64,000 bases of DNA from Streptomyces qinzhouensis. GTDB lineage: Bacteria; Actinomycetota; Actinomycetes; Streptomycetales; Streptomycetaceae. Shown piece by piece: positions 32,880 through 42,348 of this stretch. The notes beneath the pieces are model-generated. The model had not been told where the DNA came from, searched no databases, and worked only from the letters and a program-made list of their open reading frames with translations. Position 1 is the first letter of the stretch, and each line of letters begins with the position of its first letter. The position numbers were made by a program, and so were the translations under genes. The stretch is from contig NZ_CP042266.1 in NCBI RefSeq assembly GCF_007856155.1, positions 1,488,001-1,552,000 of the forward strand, in the 5' to 3' direction.

Positions 32880-33200
32880 TCAGTCGTTGGCGGGCCCGCC
32901 GACCTGGATGCCCGCCATCCGGGTCCACTCGTACGGCCCCGTCCGCACCTTCGCCGCGAACTCCCCGTCGAAGGTCTCGTGGAGGGTGAGCCCGGCCTTT
33001 CCGGCCGCCGCCTCGGCCACCGCGTGGGTGGGGGCCACCAGATCTCCCCAGGTGCCGTCGGAGCCGACCAGGACGATCCGGGTGCCCGACTGACCGATGT
33101 ACGCGAGCTGCCCCTCCGCGCCGCCGTGCTTCTTCGCGAAGGCGCCGATCTCCCGGGCGAGCCTGGCGGCCTTGCGGTCCGCGTGCTTGGTGTCTGCCAT
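32880..33200 (-). CDS. Conserved hypothetical protein, 106 aa
   Basis: A small soluble protein conserved beside ctaA/ctaB in Streptomyces. A basic N-terminal helix (KHADRKAARLAREIGAFAKKHG) precedes an alpha/beta domain (QLAYIGQSGTRIVLVGSDGTWGDLVAPTHAVAEAAAGKAG) ending in a Trp/Gly-rich tail (YEWTRMAGIQVGGPAND). No catalytic motif recognised. Start ATG 33200 lacks a ribosome binding site but has TAACAT 7 bases upstream. No function proposed. Confidence 0.8.
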   Translation of the reverse strand: MADTKHADRKAARLAREIGAFAKKHGGAEGQLAYIGQSGTRIVLVGSDGTWGDLVAPTHAVAEAAAGKAGLTLHETFDGEFAAKVRTGPYEWTRMAGIQVGGPAND

Positions 33201-33207
33201 GGCCACG

Positions 33208-33213
33208 ATGTTA
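33208..33213 (-). promoter_or_regulatory. -10-like TAACAT, 7 bases before the 106-aa gene
   Basis: TANNNT hexamer with a 7-base gap to ATG 33200 and no Shine-Dalgarno, consistent with a leaderless mRNA. Confidence 0.5.
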
Positions 33214-33282
33214 CGTACGGGTAATCGGCACCGGCCAGGGCGGCGGGGCGTGGCGTGAACCACGTACCGGGGCCCGGGAAAC

Positions 33283-33341
33283 GCCTCGGGGGCGGACCCT
33301 CAAGGACACTGTTGGCTTTCCTCAAGGGCCCGCCCCCGGGG
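33283..33341 (-). terminator. ctaB terminator (long imperfect hairpin)
   Basis: GCCTCGGGGGCGGACCCTCAAGG (33283-33305) pairs with CCTCAAGGGCCCGCCCCCGGGG (33320-33341) with a few mismatches. It lies 24 bases past the ctaB stop on the minus strand. Confidence 0.7.
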
Positions 33342-33365
33342 ACGGTCGAACGGTGCGGCGGTGGT

Positions 33366-34340
33366 TCAGCGCAGGAACGGATCCACCGCGACGGCCACGA
33401 AGAGCAGCGATACATAGGTGATCGACCAGTGGAACAGCCGCATCTCCTTCAGCTTCGCCCCTTCGAGCCCGGCCTTGGCGCGGGCCTGGAGCGCATGCGC
33501 CTCCCAGAGCCACCAGCCGCCCGCGAGCAGCGCCACGGCCGTGTAGAACCAGCCGGTGTAGCCCATCGGGGTGAGCAGCAGGGAGACCGCCACCATCACC
33601 CAGCTGTAGAGGACGATCTGCCGGGCCACGACCTGGTTGGAGGCGACGACCGGCAACATCGGGACGCCGACCCGGGCGTAGTCCTCGCGCACCCGCATGG
33701 ACAGCGGCCAGTAGTGCGGCGGGGTCCAGAAGAAGATGACGAGGAAGAGGACGACCGCGGCCCACGACATCGAGTTGGTGACCGCGGACCAGCCGATCAG
33801 TACGGGCAGACAGCCCGCGATCCCGCCCCACACGATGTTCTGCTTGGTACGCCGCTTCAGGATCATCGTGTAGACGACGACGTAGAACAGCAGGGCGCCC
33901 AGGGAGAGCCAGGCCGACAGCCAGTTGACGAGCAGACCGAACCAGAGCGTGGAGACCACGGCGAGGGTGAGGCCGAAGACCAGGCCCTCGCGCGGCGAGA
34001 CCATGCCGGTGACCAGCGGGCGCTGGGCGGTGCGGTCCATCAGCGCGTCGATGTCCCGGTCGATGTACATGTTCAGCGCGTTGGCGCCGCCGGCCGAGAG
34101 ATAGCCGCCGACGCAGGTCGTCAGGACCAGCCAGAGATCGGGCACTCCTTGCGCGGCGAGGAACATCACCGGCACGGTGGTGATCAGCAGCAGTTCGATG
34201 ATCCGCGGCTTCGTCAGCGCCACGAACGCCATGACCCGGGCTCCGAGAGGCCTGCTGCCCGGGTTCGTCCCGGGTCCCCCCGCGGTCCGCTCGGGACGGG
34301 CGGTGCCACCACCCGCTGGACGGGATTCGACGGCCGTCAC
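33366..34340 (-). CDS. ctaB: Protoheme IX farnesyltransferase (heme O synthase)
   Basis: About 324-aa UbiA-type membrane prenyltransferase that adds farnesyl to heme B, giving heme O, the substrate of CtaA. Signature [12 protein letters not shown] (first Asp-rich motif), [10 protein letters not shown], and the second motif [13 protein letters not shown] are present, with about nine hydrophobic segments. Start GTG 34340 is chosen because AGGGG lies a few bases upstream; GTG 34346 is possible. Divergent from tkt. Confidence 0.93.
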   Translation of the reverse strand: MTAVESRPAGGGTARPERTAGGPGTNPGSRPLGARVMAFVALTKPRIIELLLITTVPVMFLAAQGVPDLWLVLTTCVGGYLSAGGANALNMYIDRDIDALMDRTAQRPLVTGMVSPREGLVFGLTLAVVSTLWFGLLVNWLSAWLSLGALLFYVVVYTMILKRRTKQNIVWGGIAGCLPVLIGWSAVTNSMSWAAVVLFLVIFFWTPPHYWPLSMRVREDYARVGVPMLPVVASNQVVARQIVLYSWVMVAVSLLLTPMGYTGWFYTAVALLAGGWWLWEAHALQARAKAGLEGAKLKEMRLFHWSITYVSLLFVAVAVDPFLR

Positions 34341-34722
34341 GCACACCCCTGAGGAAGATTCCAGCAAGTCCCGGACGCATGACAGCACAGTTGAGGCCCG
34401 GTGAGACTTGCGCGTACCACGCCACTGTAGAGGCTGCCCATCTCTCGCTTCGCACGGGGGTGGGTCGTGTTGTCGTGGGGCGCCGCGGGTCCGGACCGGG
34501 GCCGCACCCGGACGGCGGGCACCGGCCGCCGCCGCCGGGAGGCGAAGTCCGTCCGGGCGCGGCAGGCTGGCAGGGGGACGCCACCGGTGGCCCCGGGTGT
34601 CCACGGGCCGGATGGCCGAAAATCGCCGGGTGGCGCCAAGGGTAGGCTCGACAACGCCCGGTACATCAGCCGTCACCGGGACCTGACATGTGGAGACATG
34701 CGGAGAGGAGCCCTGACCCAGG
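34341..34722. other. 382-bp divergent region between ctaB and tkt
   Basis: No gene supported on either strand. The right end holds a TAGGCT -10-like hexamer at 34643-34648 that could start the tkt operon transcript about 75 bases before the GTG. The rest is GC-rich with no strong palindrome that I can see. Confidence 0.6.
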
Positions 34723-36810
34723 GTGAGCACCAAGCCGACCACCACAGACCTCGCGTGGACCGATCTGGACCAGCGTGCCGTCGACACGGCCCGTGTCCTG
34801 GCCATGGATTCCGTACAGAGGGTCGGCAACGGCCACCCCGGTACGGCCATGAGCCTCGCGCCCGCCGCGTACGTGCTGTTCCAGAAGCTGATGCGGCACG
34901 ACCCGGCCGACGCCGACTGGACCGGCCGTGACCGGTTCATCCTGTCCGCCGGACATTCGTCGCTGACCCTTTACATCCAGCTCTACCTGGCCGGATACGG
35001 TCTGGAACTGGACGATCTCAAGGCCTTCCGCACCTGGGGTTCGAAGACCCCGGGGCACCCGGAGTACGGCCACACCACCGGCGTCGAGACCACGACCGGC
35101 CCGCTGGGCCAGGGTGTGGCCAACGCGGTGGGCATGGCGATGGCCGCCCGCTACGAGCGCGGTCTGTTCGACCCGGACGCCGCCGTGGGCACGTCCCCGT
35201 TCGACCACACCATCTGGGCGATCGCCGGTGACGGCTGTCTCCAGGAGGGCATCTCGGCCGAGGCCTCGTCCCTCGCGGGCCACCAGAAGCTCGGCAATCT
35301 GGTGCTGCTCTGGGACGACAACCACATCTCCATCGAGGGCGACACCGAGACCGCGGTCTCCGAGGACACCCTCAAGCGGTACGAGGCCTACGGCTGGCAC
35401 GTCCAGCGGGTGGCCGCCAAGGAGAACGGCGACCTCGACCCGGCGGCGCTGTACGCGGCGATGCGCGAGGCGCAGGCCGTGACCGACCGGCCGTCCTTCA
35501 TCGCGGCCCGCTCCATCATCGCCTGGCCCGCGCCGCACGCCCAGAACACCGAGGCCGCGCACGGTTCGGCGCTGGGCGAGGAAGAGGTCGCGGCCACCAA
35601 GAAGGTCCTCGGCTTCGACCCGGAGCTGCACTTCGAGGTCGCCGACGAGGTCATCTCGCACACCCGTGAGGCCCTGGACCGGGGCCGCGAGGCGCGTGCC
35701 GAGTGGGAGAAGGCCTTCGCCGCCTGGCGTACCGCCAGCCCGGAGCGGGCGGCGGCGTTCGACCGGATCAACGCCGGCGAGCTGCCCGCGGGCTGGGAGG
35801 ACGCGCTCCCCGACTTCGAGACCGGGAAGTCCGTCGCCACCCGGGCCGCCTCCGGCAAGATCCTCCAGGCGCTGGGCGCGGTGATCCCGGAGCTGTGGGG
35901 CGGCTCGGCCGACCTGGCCGGCTCCAACAACACGACGATCGACAAGACCTCGTCGTTCCTGCCCGAGGGCAACCCGCTGCCGGAGGCCGACCCGTACGGC
36001 CGGACGATCCACTTCGGTATCCGTGAGCACGCGATGGCCGCCGAGATGAACGGCATCGCGCTGCACGGCAACACCCGTATCTACGGCGGTACGTTCCTGG
36101 TCTTCTCCGACTACATGCGCAACGCGGTCCGGCTGTCCGCGCTGATGCATCTGCCGGTGACCTATGTGTGGACGCACGATTCGGTCGGCCTCGGCGAGGA
36201 CGGCCCGACCCACCAGCCGGTGGAGCACCTGGCCTCGCTGCGCGCCATTCCGGGCCTGAACGTGGTCCGCCCGGCGGACGCCAACGAGACGGTGATCGCC
36301 TGGCGCGAGATCCAGCGCCGGTGGACGAAGAAGTTCGGCGAGGGCGCCCCGCACGGTCTGGCGCTGACCCGGCAGGGAGTGCCGACGTACCCGCTCAACG
36401 AGGACGCGGCGCGTGGCGGTTATGTGCTGGCCGAGGCCGATGGCGGCGCCCCCGAGGTCGTGCTGATCGGTACCGGCTCCGAGGTTCAGCTCGCCGTCGC
36501 GGCCCGGGACGAGCTGCAGGCGGCCGGGGTGCCGACCCGGGTGGTCTCCATGCCGTCGGTGGAGTGGTTCGAGGAGCAGGACCAGGAGTACAAGGACGCG
36601 GTGCTGCCGCCGTCGGTGCGGGCGCGGGTGGCCGTCGAGGCGGGTATCGGGCTGACCTGGCACCGTTACACGGGCGACGCGGGCCGCATCGTGTCGCTGG
36701 AGCACTTCGGTGCCTCGGCGGACGGCAAGGTCCTCTTCCGGGAGTTCGGTTTCACCGCCGAAGCGGTGGCCGCGGCCGCCCGGGAATCTCTTGACGCCGT
36801 CCGACGCTGA
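34723..36810 (+). CDS. tkt: Transketolase
   Basis: 695-aa thiamine-diphosphate enzyme of the non-oxidative pentose phosphate pathway (two-carbon ketol transfer). [13 protein letters not shown] at the N-terminus, the ThDP motif [32 protein letters not shown], central [20 protein letters not shown], and [28 protein letters not shown] are all intact. Start GTG 34723 has GGAG about 14 bases upstream. First gene of tkt-tal-zwf-opcA-pgl. Confidence 0.96.
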   Translation: MSTKPTTTDLAWTDLDQRAVDTARVLAMDSVQRVGNGHPGTAMSLAPAAYVLFQKLMRHDPADADWTGRDRFILSAGHSSLTLYIQLYLAGYGLELDDLKAFRTWGSKTPGHPEYGHTTGVETTTGPLGQGVANAVGMAMAARYERGLFDPDAAVGTSPFDHTIWAIAGDGCLQEGISAEASSLAGHQKLGNLVLLWDDNHISIEGDTETAVSEDTLKRYEAYGWHVQRVAAKENGDLDPAALYAAMREAQAVTDRPSFIAARSIIAWPAPHAQNTEAAHGSALGEEEVAATKKVLGFDPELHFEVADEVISHTREALDRGREARAEWEKAFAAWRTASPERAAAFDRINAGELPAGWEDALPDFETGKSVATRAASGKILQALGAVIPELWGGSADLAGSNNTTIDKTSSFLPEGNPLPEADPYGRTIHFGIREHAMAAEMNGIALHGNTRIYGGTFLVFSDYMRNAVRLSALMHLPVTYVWTHDSVGLGEDGPTHQPVEHLASLRAIPGLNVVRPADANETVIAWREIQRRWTKKFGEGAPHGLALTRQGVPTYPLNEDAARGGYVLAEADGGAPEVVLIGTGSEVQLAVAARDELQAAGVPTRVVSMPSVEWFEEQDQEYKDAVLPPSVRARVAVEAGIGLTWHRYTGDAGRIVSLEHFGASADGKVLFREFGFTAEAVAAAARESLDAVRR

Positions 36811-36845
36811 CGCCAACACACAGTGATTTCAGGAGTTGTTTTTCG

Positions 36846-37967
36846 ATGACGAACGACGCGCTCAAGCGCCTCACCGACGAAGGCGTCGCGATCTGGCTGG
36901 ACGACCTGTCCCGGAAGCGGATCACCTCCGGGAACCTCGCGGAGCTGCTCGACCAGCAGCACGTGGTGGGCGTGACGACCAATCCGTCGATCTTCCAGAA
37001 GGCGATCAGCGGCGGTGACGGCTACGAGCAGCAGTTGCGCGAGCTGGCGACCCGCAAGGTGACCGTCGAGGAAGCCCTTCGCATGATCACCACGGCGGAC
37101 GTCCGGGACGCGGCGGACATCCTCCGCCCGGTCTTCGACGCCACCGAGGGCCAGGACGGCCGGGTCTCCATCGAGGTGGACCCGCGGCTGGCCCACCACA
37201 CGGCGGCCACGGTCGCCGAGGCCAAGCAGCTGGCCTGGCTGGTCGACCGCCCCAATACCCTGATCAAGATTCCGGCCACCCGGGCGGGCCTGCCGGCGAT
37301 CACCGAGACCATCGGCCTCGGTATCAGCGTCAATGTGACGCTGATCTTCTCGCTGGAGCGCTACCGCGAGGTCATGGACGCCTACCTGGCCGGTCTGGAG
37401 AAGGCCAAGGACCGCGGCCTGGACCTGTCGAAGATTCATTCGGTGGCGTCGTTCTTCGTGTCCCGGGTGGACGCCGAGATCGACCAGCGGCTGGACGCGC
37501 TGGGCACCGACGAGGCGAAGGCGGCCCGCGGCAAGGCGGCCCTGGCCAACGCCCGGCTGGCCTACGAGGCGTACGAGGAGGTCTTCTCCTCCGACCGCTG
37601 GTCCGCCCTCGACCGCGCCCGGGCCAACAAGCAGCGCCCGCTGTGGGCCTCGACCGGCGTCAAGGACCCGGCCTACAAGGACACGCTGTACGTGGACGAG
37701 CTGGTGGCCCCGGGCACGGTGAACACCATGCCGGAGGCGACCCTGGAGGCCACCGCCGACCACGGGTCGATCACCGGTGACACCATCCGCGGCACCTATG
37801 ACACCGCGCGCGCCGAGCTGGCCGCCGTGGCTGCGCTGGGGATCTCGTACGACGAGGTCGTGCAGCTGCTGGAGGACGAGGGCGTCGAGAAGTTCGAGGC
37901 CGCGTGGAACGACCTGCTGAAGTCGACCGAGGCGGCGCTGGCCCGTCTCGCACCGTCGGAGGGCTGA
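36846..37967 (+). CDS. tal: Transaldolase
   Basis: 373-aa class I aldolase-type enzyme of the non-oxidative pentose phosphate pathway. The Schiff-base lysine is K141 ([13 protein letters not shown]). [13 protein letters not shown] and INVTL-type ([20 protein letters not shown]) motifs are clear. The length is that of the long actinobacterial/cyanobacterial type. ATG 36846 has AGGAG about 11 bases upstream; 35 bases separate it from tkt. Confidence 0.95.
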   Translation: MTNDALKRLTDEGVAIWLDDLSRKRITSGNLAELLDQQHVVGVTTNPSIFQKAISGGDGYEQQLRELATRKVTVEEALRMITTADVRDAADILRPVFDATEGQDGRVSIEVDPRLAHHTAATVAEAKQLAWLVDRPNTLIKIPATRAGLPAITETIGLGISVNVTLIFSLERYREVMDAYLAGLEKAKDRGLDLSKIHSVASFFVSRVDAEIDQRLDALGTDEAKAARGKAALANARLAYEAYEEVFSSDRWSALDRARANKQRPLWASTGVKDPAYKDTLYVDELVAPGTVNTMPEATLEATADHGSITGDTIRGTYDTARAELAAVAALGISYDEVVQLLEDEGVEKFEAAWNDLLKSTEAALARLAPSEG

Positions 37968-37972
37968 CCATC

Positions 37973-39505
37973 GTGTCCGGTTCAAGCGAGGCCAATCCGC
38001 TTCGCGACCCCGCCGACCGGCGGCTCCCGCGGATCGCGGGGCCGTCGGGCCTGGTGATCTTCGGGGTCACGGGCGACCTGTCGCGCAAGAAGCTGATGCC
38101 GGCCGTGTACGACCTGGCCAACCGCGGACTGCTGCCGCCGGGCTTCTCGCTCGTCGGCTTCGCCCGCCGCGAATGGCAGGACGAGGACTTCGCACAGGAG
38201 GTCCACGACGCGGTCAAGGAACACGCCAGGACCCCCTTCCGTGAGGAGGTCTGGCAGCAGCTGAACCAGGGCATGCGCTTCGTCCAGGGCGATTTCGACG
38301 ACGACGACGCCTTCGAGACCCTGAAGAAGACGATCGCCGAGCTGGACCAGGCCCAGGGCACCGGCGGCAACTTCGCCTTCTATCTGTCGGTGCCGCCGAA
38401 GTTCTTCCCGAAGGTCGTCCAGCAGCTCAAGAAGCACGGGCTGGCCGACCAGACGGAGGGCTCCTGGCGCCGGGCGGTCATCGAGAAGCCCTTCGGGCAC
38501 GATCTGGCGTCCGCCGTCGAGCTCAACCAGGTGGTCCACGAGGTCTTCCCGCCGAACGAGGTCTTCCGGATCGACCACTACCTCGGCAAGGAGACCGTTC
38601 AGAACATCCTGGCGCTCCGCTTCGCCAACACCCTCTTCGAGCCGATCTGGAACCGGTCCTACGTCGACCATGTCCAGATCACCATGGCCGAGGACATCGG
38701 GATCGGCGGCCGGGCCGGCTACTACGACGGCATCGGCGCCGCCCGTGATGTCATCCAGAACCATCTGCTCCAGCTGCTGGCGCTGACCGCGATGGAGGAG
38801 CCCGCCTCCTTCGACGCCGACGCGCTGGCCGCGGAGAAGACCAAGGTCCTGGGTGCCGTGACACCGCCGAAGGATCTGGGCGCCACCACCGTGCGCGGCC
38901 AGTACGCGGCGGGCTGGCAGGGCGGCGAACGGGCCGTCGGCTATCTCCAGGAGGACGGTATCGACCCGGACTCCACGACCGACACCTATGCGGCGGTCAA
39001 GCTGGAGATCGACAACCGCCGCTGGGCCGGGGTGCCGTTCTATCTGCGCACCGGCAAGCGGCTGGGGCGCCGGGTCACCGAGATCGCGGTGGTCTTCCAG
39101 CGCGCCCCGCACTCCCCCTTCGACCACACCGCGACCGAGGAGCTGGGGCAGAACGCCCTGGTGATCCGGGTCCAGCCGGACGAGGGCGTGACCCTGCGGT
39201 TCGGCTCCAAGGTGCCGGGGACCTCCATGGAGGTACGGGACGTCTCGATGGACTTCGCCTATGGCGAGTCCTTCACGGAGTCCAGCCCGGAGGCGTACGA
39301 GCGGCTCATCCTCGATGTGCTCCTCGGCGACTCCAACCTCTTCCCCCGGGTTGAGGAGGTCGAGCTGTCGTGGAAGATCCTCGACCCCATCGAGCAGTAC
39401 TGGGACAGCCACGGCAAGCCTGCGCAGTACCCCTCCGGGACCTGGGGTCCGGTCGAGGCGGACGAAATGCTCGCACGAGACGGACGGAGCTGGCGCCGGC
39501 CATGA
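37973..39505 (+). CDS. zwf: Glucose-6-phosphate dehydrogenase
   Basis: 510-aa NADP enzyme at the entry of the oxidative pentose phosphate pathway. The nucleotide motif IFGVTGDLSRKKLMPAVYDL and the active-site RIDHYLGKETVQN (Asp-His and Lys) are present. Start GTG 37973 has GGAGGG 11 bases upstream and follows the tal stop by 5 bases. Its stop overlaps the opcA ATG (ATGA). In actinobacteria it works with OpcA. Confidence 0.96.
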   Translation: MSGSSEANPLRDPADRRLPRIAGPSGLVIFGVTGDLSRKKLMPAVYDLANRGLLPPGFSLVGFARREWQDEDFAQEVHDAVKEHARTPFREEVWQQLNQGMRFVQGDFDDDDAFETLKKTIAELDQAQGTGGNFAFYLSVPPKFFPKVVQQLKKHGLADQTEGSWRRAVIEKPFGHDLASAVELNQVVHEVFPPNEVFRIDHYLGKETVQNILALRFANTLFEPIWNRSYVDHVQITMAEDIGIGGRAGYYDGIGAARDVIQNHLLQLLALTAMEEPASFDADALAAEKTKVLGAVTPPKDLGATTVRGQYAAGWQGGERAVGYLQEDGIDPDSTTDTYAAVKLEIDNRRWAGVPFYLRTGKRLGRRVTEIAVVFQRAPHSPFDHTATEELGQNALVIRVQPDEGVTLRFGSKVPGTSMEVRDVSMDFAYGESFTESSPEAYERLILDVLLGDSNLFPRVEEVELSWKILDPIEQYWDSHGKPAQYPSGTWGPVEADEMLARDGRSWRRP

Positions 39506-40593
39506 AGATCGACCTTACGGACACCACCTCCAGCAAGATCAACAAGGCGCTGGTGCAGGGGCGGCGGGCCATCGGTACGCCCGCCGTCGGCATGGTCCTC
39601 ACCCTGGTCATCGTGACCGACGAGGAGAACGCCTACGACGCCCTGAAGGCCGCGAACGACGCGTCGCGCGAGCACCCCTCGCGCACGCTCCTGGTCATCA
39701 AGCGGGTCTCGCGGACCCCGCGTGACCGGGCGCAGACCCGGCTGGACGCCGAGGTCCGCGTCGGCGCCGACGCGGGCACCGGCGAGACGGTCGTGCTGCG
39801 GCTGTACGGCGAGGTCACCGAGCACGCCCAGTCGGTGGTGCTGCCGCTGCTGCTGCCGGACGCGCCGGTGGTGGTGTGGTGGCCGGTGAACGCCCCGCTG
39901 GACCCGACGAAGGACCCGCTGGGCGCACTGGCCCAGCGCCGGGTGACCGACACCTATGCGGCCGAGGACCCCATCGGGGAGCTGAAGGCCCGGTCCGAGG
40001 CTTACACCCCGGGCGATACGGATCTGTCGTGGACCCGGATCACGCCCTGGCGCTCCATGCTGGCCGCCGCGCTGGACCAGGTGGCCTGCGAGGTCACCGG
40101 GGTAGAGGTGGAGGGCGAGGAGTTCAATCCGAGCGTGGAGCTGCTGGCGATGTGGCTGGCGGACCGGCTGGGGGTGCCCGTGCGGCGCACCCGGTCGCCC
40201 GGACCGGGGCTCACCGCCGTGCGGATGGAGACCGACTGCGGACCGATCGTGCTCGACCGGGCCGACGGCGCGCTGGCGAACCTCTCCATCCAGGGGCAAC
40301 CGGACCGTGCGGTCGCGCTCAAGCGGCGGGAGACCGCCGAGCTGATCGCGGAGGAGCTGCGGCGGCTGGACCCGGACGACACCTATGCCTCCGCCCTGCG
40401 GTACGGGGTGGACCGGCTCGGTAACGGCGGGCCCGGCGGTTCGGCGGACGTCTCCGAGATCGCGGCGGCCTCCCGGGCCGTCGCCGCGGAGGCCGAGGCC
40501 GAGGCGGAGGGGGCCGCCGCGGCGGCCCCGGCCGCGGCCGCGGGCAAGCCGGCCGCCAAGAAGGCGGCGGCGAAGAAGGCGGCCGCCAAGTGA
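39502..40593 (+). CDS. opcA: OpcA, glucose-6-phosphate dehydrogenase assembly protein
   Basis: 363-aa OpcA, which associates with and activates Zwf. The body (MKIDLTDTTSSKINKAL ... TLLVIKRVSRTPR ... PVVVWWPVNAPLDPTKDPLG) is typical. The last ~25 residues are an unusual Ala/Lys tail, AAAGKPAAKKAAAKKAAAK, resembling histone H1 tails and probably disordered. Start ATG 39502 overlaps zwf by 4 bases; its stop overlaps pgl by 4 bases (GTGA). Confidence 0.94.
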   Translation: MKIDLTDTTSSKINKALVQGRRAIGTPAVGMVLTLVIVTDEENAYDALKAANDASREHPSRTLLVIKRVSRTPRDRAQTRLDAEVRVGADAGTGETVVLRLYGEVTEHAQSVVLPLLLPDAPVVVWWPVNAPLDPTKDPLGALAQRRVTDTYAAEDPIGELKARSEAYTPGDTDLSWTRITPWRSMLAAALDQVACEVTGVEVEGEEFNPSVELLAMWLADRLGVPVRRTRSPGPGLTAVRMETDCGPIVLDRADGALANLSIQGQPDRAVALKRRETAELIAEELRRLDPDDTYASALRYGVDRLGNGGPGGSADVSEIAAASRAVAAEAEAEAEGAAAAAPAAAAGKPAAKKAAAKKAAAK

Positions 40594-41375
40594 GCGGCGC
40601 CCCGCAGATCGTCGTCCACCGCGACAAGGAGCTGATGGCCCAGGCCGCGGCGGCCCGGCTGATCACCCGGATCGCCGATGCCCAGGCCGCCCGGGGCACC
40701 GCCTCCGTGGTGCTCACGGGCGGGCGGAACGGAAACGGTCTGCTGGCCGCGCTCGGTGCCTCTCCGGCCCGGGACGCGGTCGACTGGGCCCGGCTCGATC
40801 TGTGGTGGGGCGATGAAAGGTTCCTCCCCGAGGGGGACCCGGAGCGCAATGTCTCCCAGGCCCGCGAGGCGCTGCTGGACCATGTCCCGGTCGATCCGGC
40901 CCGGGTCCGTCCGATGGCCGCGTCCGACGGTCCGTACGGGAACGACGTGGAGGCGGCGGCCGCCGCCTACGCGGCGCAACTGGCCGCGGCCGCCGGCCCG
41001 GAGGACCATGGTCCGGTGCCGACGTTCGACGTGCTGATGCTGGGCGTCGGCCCCGACACCCATATCGCGTCGCTCTTCCCGGAGCACCCGGCGGTCCGGG
41101 AGACCGAACGCACGGTCGTCGGCGTCCACGGCTCGCCGAAGCCGCCGCCGATCCGGATCTCGCTGACCCTCCCGGCGATCCGGGCGGCCCGCGAGGTGTG
41201 GCTGCTGGCGGCGGGCGAGGACAAGGCGAACGCCGCGGCGATCGCCCTGTCGGGCGCGGGCGAGCTCCAGGCCCCGGCCGCGGGCGCCCGGGGCCGGGCC
41301 CGGACCCTGTGGCTGCTGGACGCCGCCGCGGCGTCCCAGCTGCCGCGCGAGCTGTACCCTCCGGCCTCGGCGTAG
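40590..41375 (+). CDS. pgl: 6-phosphogluconolactonase (DevB type)
   Basis: 261-aa hydrolase of 6-phosphogluconolactone, second step of the oxidative pentose phosphate pathway. Family motifs: VLTGGRNGNGLL, LWWGDERFLPEGDPERN, FDVLMLGVGPDTHIASLFPEHP and VWLLAAGEDKANA. Start GTG 40590 overlaps the opcA stop by 4 bases. Last gene of the operon; a hairpin follows 17 bases later. Confidence 0.95.
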   Translation: MSGAPQIVVHRDKELMAQAAAARLITRIADAQAARGTASVVLTGGRNGNGLLAALGASPARDAVDWARLDLWWGDERFLPEGDPERNVSQAREALLDHVPVDPARVRPMAASDGPYGNDVEAAAAAYAAQLAAAAGPEDHGPVPTFDVLMLGVGPDTHIASLFPEHPAVRETERTVVGVHGSPKPPPIRISLTLPAIRAAREVWLLAAGEDKANAAAIALSGAGELQAPAAGARGRARTLWLLDAAAASQLPRELYPPASA

Positions 41376-41392
41376 CACCGCTCGGCGGTTCA

Positions 41393-41423
41393 GGGCCCGG
41401 ACACCGGCACGGTGTCCGGGCCC
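41393..41423. terminator. Terminator after pgl
   Basis: Stem GGGCCCGGACACCG/CGGTGTCCGGGCCC (41393-41406/41410-41423) with a 3-base loop, between convergent pgl and the hydrolase gene. Confidence 0.85.
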
Positions 41424-41456
41424 TCGCCGTATCCACCGGGCCTCCGGGGCCGGGGT

Positions 41457-42320
41457 TCAGTCGACCGTCAGGCTCGCCTCATGAGCGGCGATCGCGGCCC
41501 GGACCGCTCCGGTGAAGGCCCAGAACTTGGCGTTCGTGGTGTTCGCCCGGCCGGTCCTGGACGAGGGATCGTCGAAGAGGCTGTTCCGCAGGGCCCCGGA
41601 GAGCTCCAGCTGCACACCCTTCTTGCGCAGGGTGCGGTTGCAGGGGTTGGCCGGGTCGGTGCCGCCGAGCGCCGGGACCTGGCTGCCGTCGATGATGCTG
41701 ATGTCCCAGGGGTTGGGGCCGGTGGTCGCGAGCAGTTCCAGCTGCGCCCTGATCAGCGCCTTGAACTCCTGGTCGAGCCCGCCCATCACGAGGTCGAAGC
41801 CCGGTACCTGGCTGTTGGCGAAGCCATGGACGCTGACGACGCCCAGGCTGCCCTCGGCCAGGCCCAGGGCGTGCAGATCGTCGCAGCCGGTGGAGGTGAC
41901 ATGGAGTTCGGCGTTCTGGCCCGAGCCCCGCAACCCTTCGAACAGCCAGTAGTCGTGGCGGGGATCGCCCGCCGCGCCGGTGGGTGCCAGATCCTTGGGG
42001 TGGTATCCGGCGATACCGAGGGCGACCTCGGAGGTACCGGTCTCGATACCGCCGCCGTGCAGTGCGAGCACGGCGGTGCCGGGCAGCCGTACCTCCCCGG
42101 CGAACGTCGGATCGCTGCGCTCATGCCGTTTGAAGCGCCGGCCGTAGTCGGTGCCCTCCGTGTACTGCGAATTCCGGTAGATATGGCTGCTGTAGGTCGG
42201 GGTCGTGGTGCCGGACGGTGCCGGTACGGAGGCCGCCGCGGGCCCGGCCGTCAGCCCGGTGGTCCCCGCGGCCGCGGCCAGTGCGGCGGTCAGAACGGTT
42301 CGTCTGCTGCTGGTGGTCAT
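41457..42320 (-). CDS. Secreted poly-gamma-glutamate hydrolase family protein (YjqB/PghP-like)
   Basis: 287-aa exported protein. A twin-arginine-type signal (MTTSSRRTVLTAALAAAAGTTG) is followed by the family core: LALHGGGIETGTSEVA (zinc ligands expected here), DYWLFEGLRG, LHVTSTGCDD and VVSVHGFANS. Relatives are zinc peptidases from phage and Bacillus that cleave poly-gamma-glutamate. Start ATG 42320. Real substrate in this organism unknown. Confidence 0.85.
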   Translation of the reverse strand: MTTSSRRTVLTAALAAAAGTTGLTAGPAAASVPAPSGTTTPTYSSHIYRNSQYTEGTDYGRRFKRHERSDPTFAGEVRLPGTAVLALHGGGIETGTSEVALGIAGYHPKDLAPTGAAGDPRHDYWLFEGLRGSGQNAELHVTSTGCDDLHALGLAEGSLGVVSVHGFANSQVPGFDLVMGGLDQEFKALIRAQLELLATTGPNPWDISIIDGSQVPALGGTDPANPCNRTLRKKGVQLELSGALRNSLFDDPSSRTGRANTTNAKFWAFTGAVRAAIAAHEASLTVD

Positions 42321-42348
42321 AAGCAGATGATCACCAGGCCCGGCGCCG

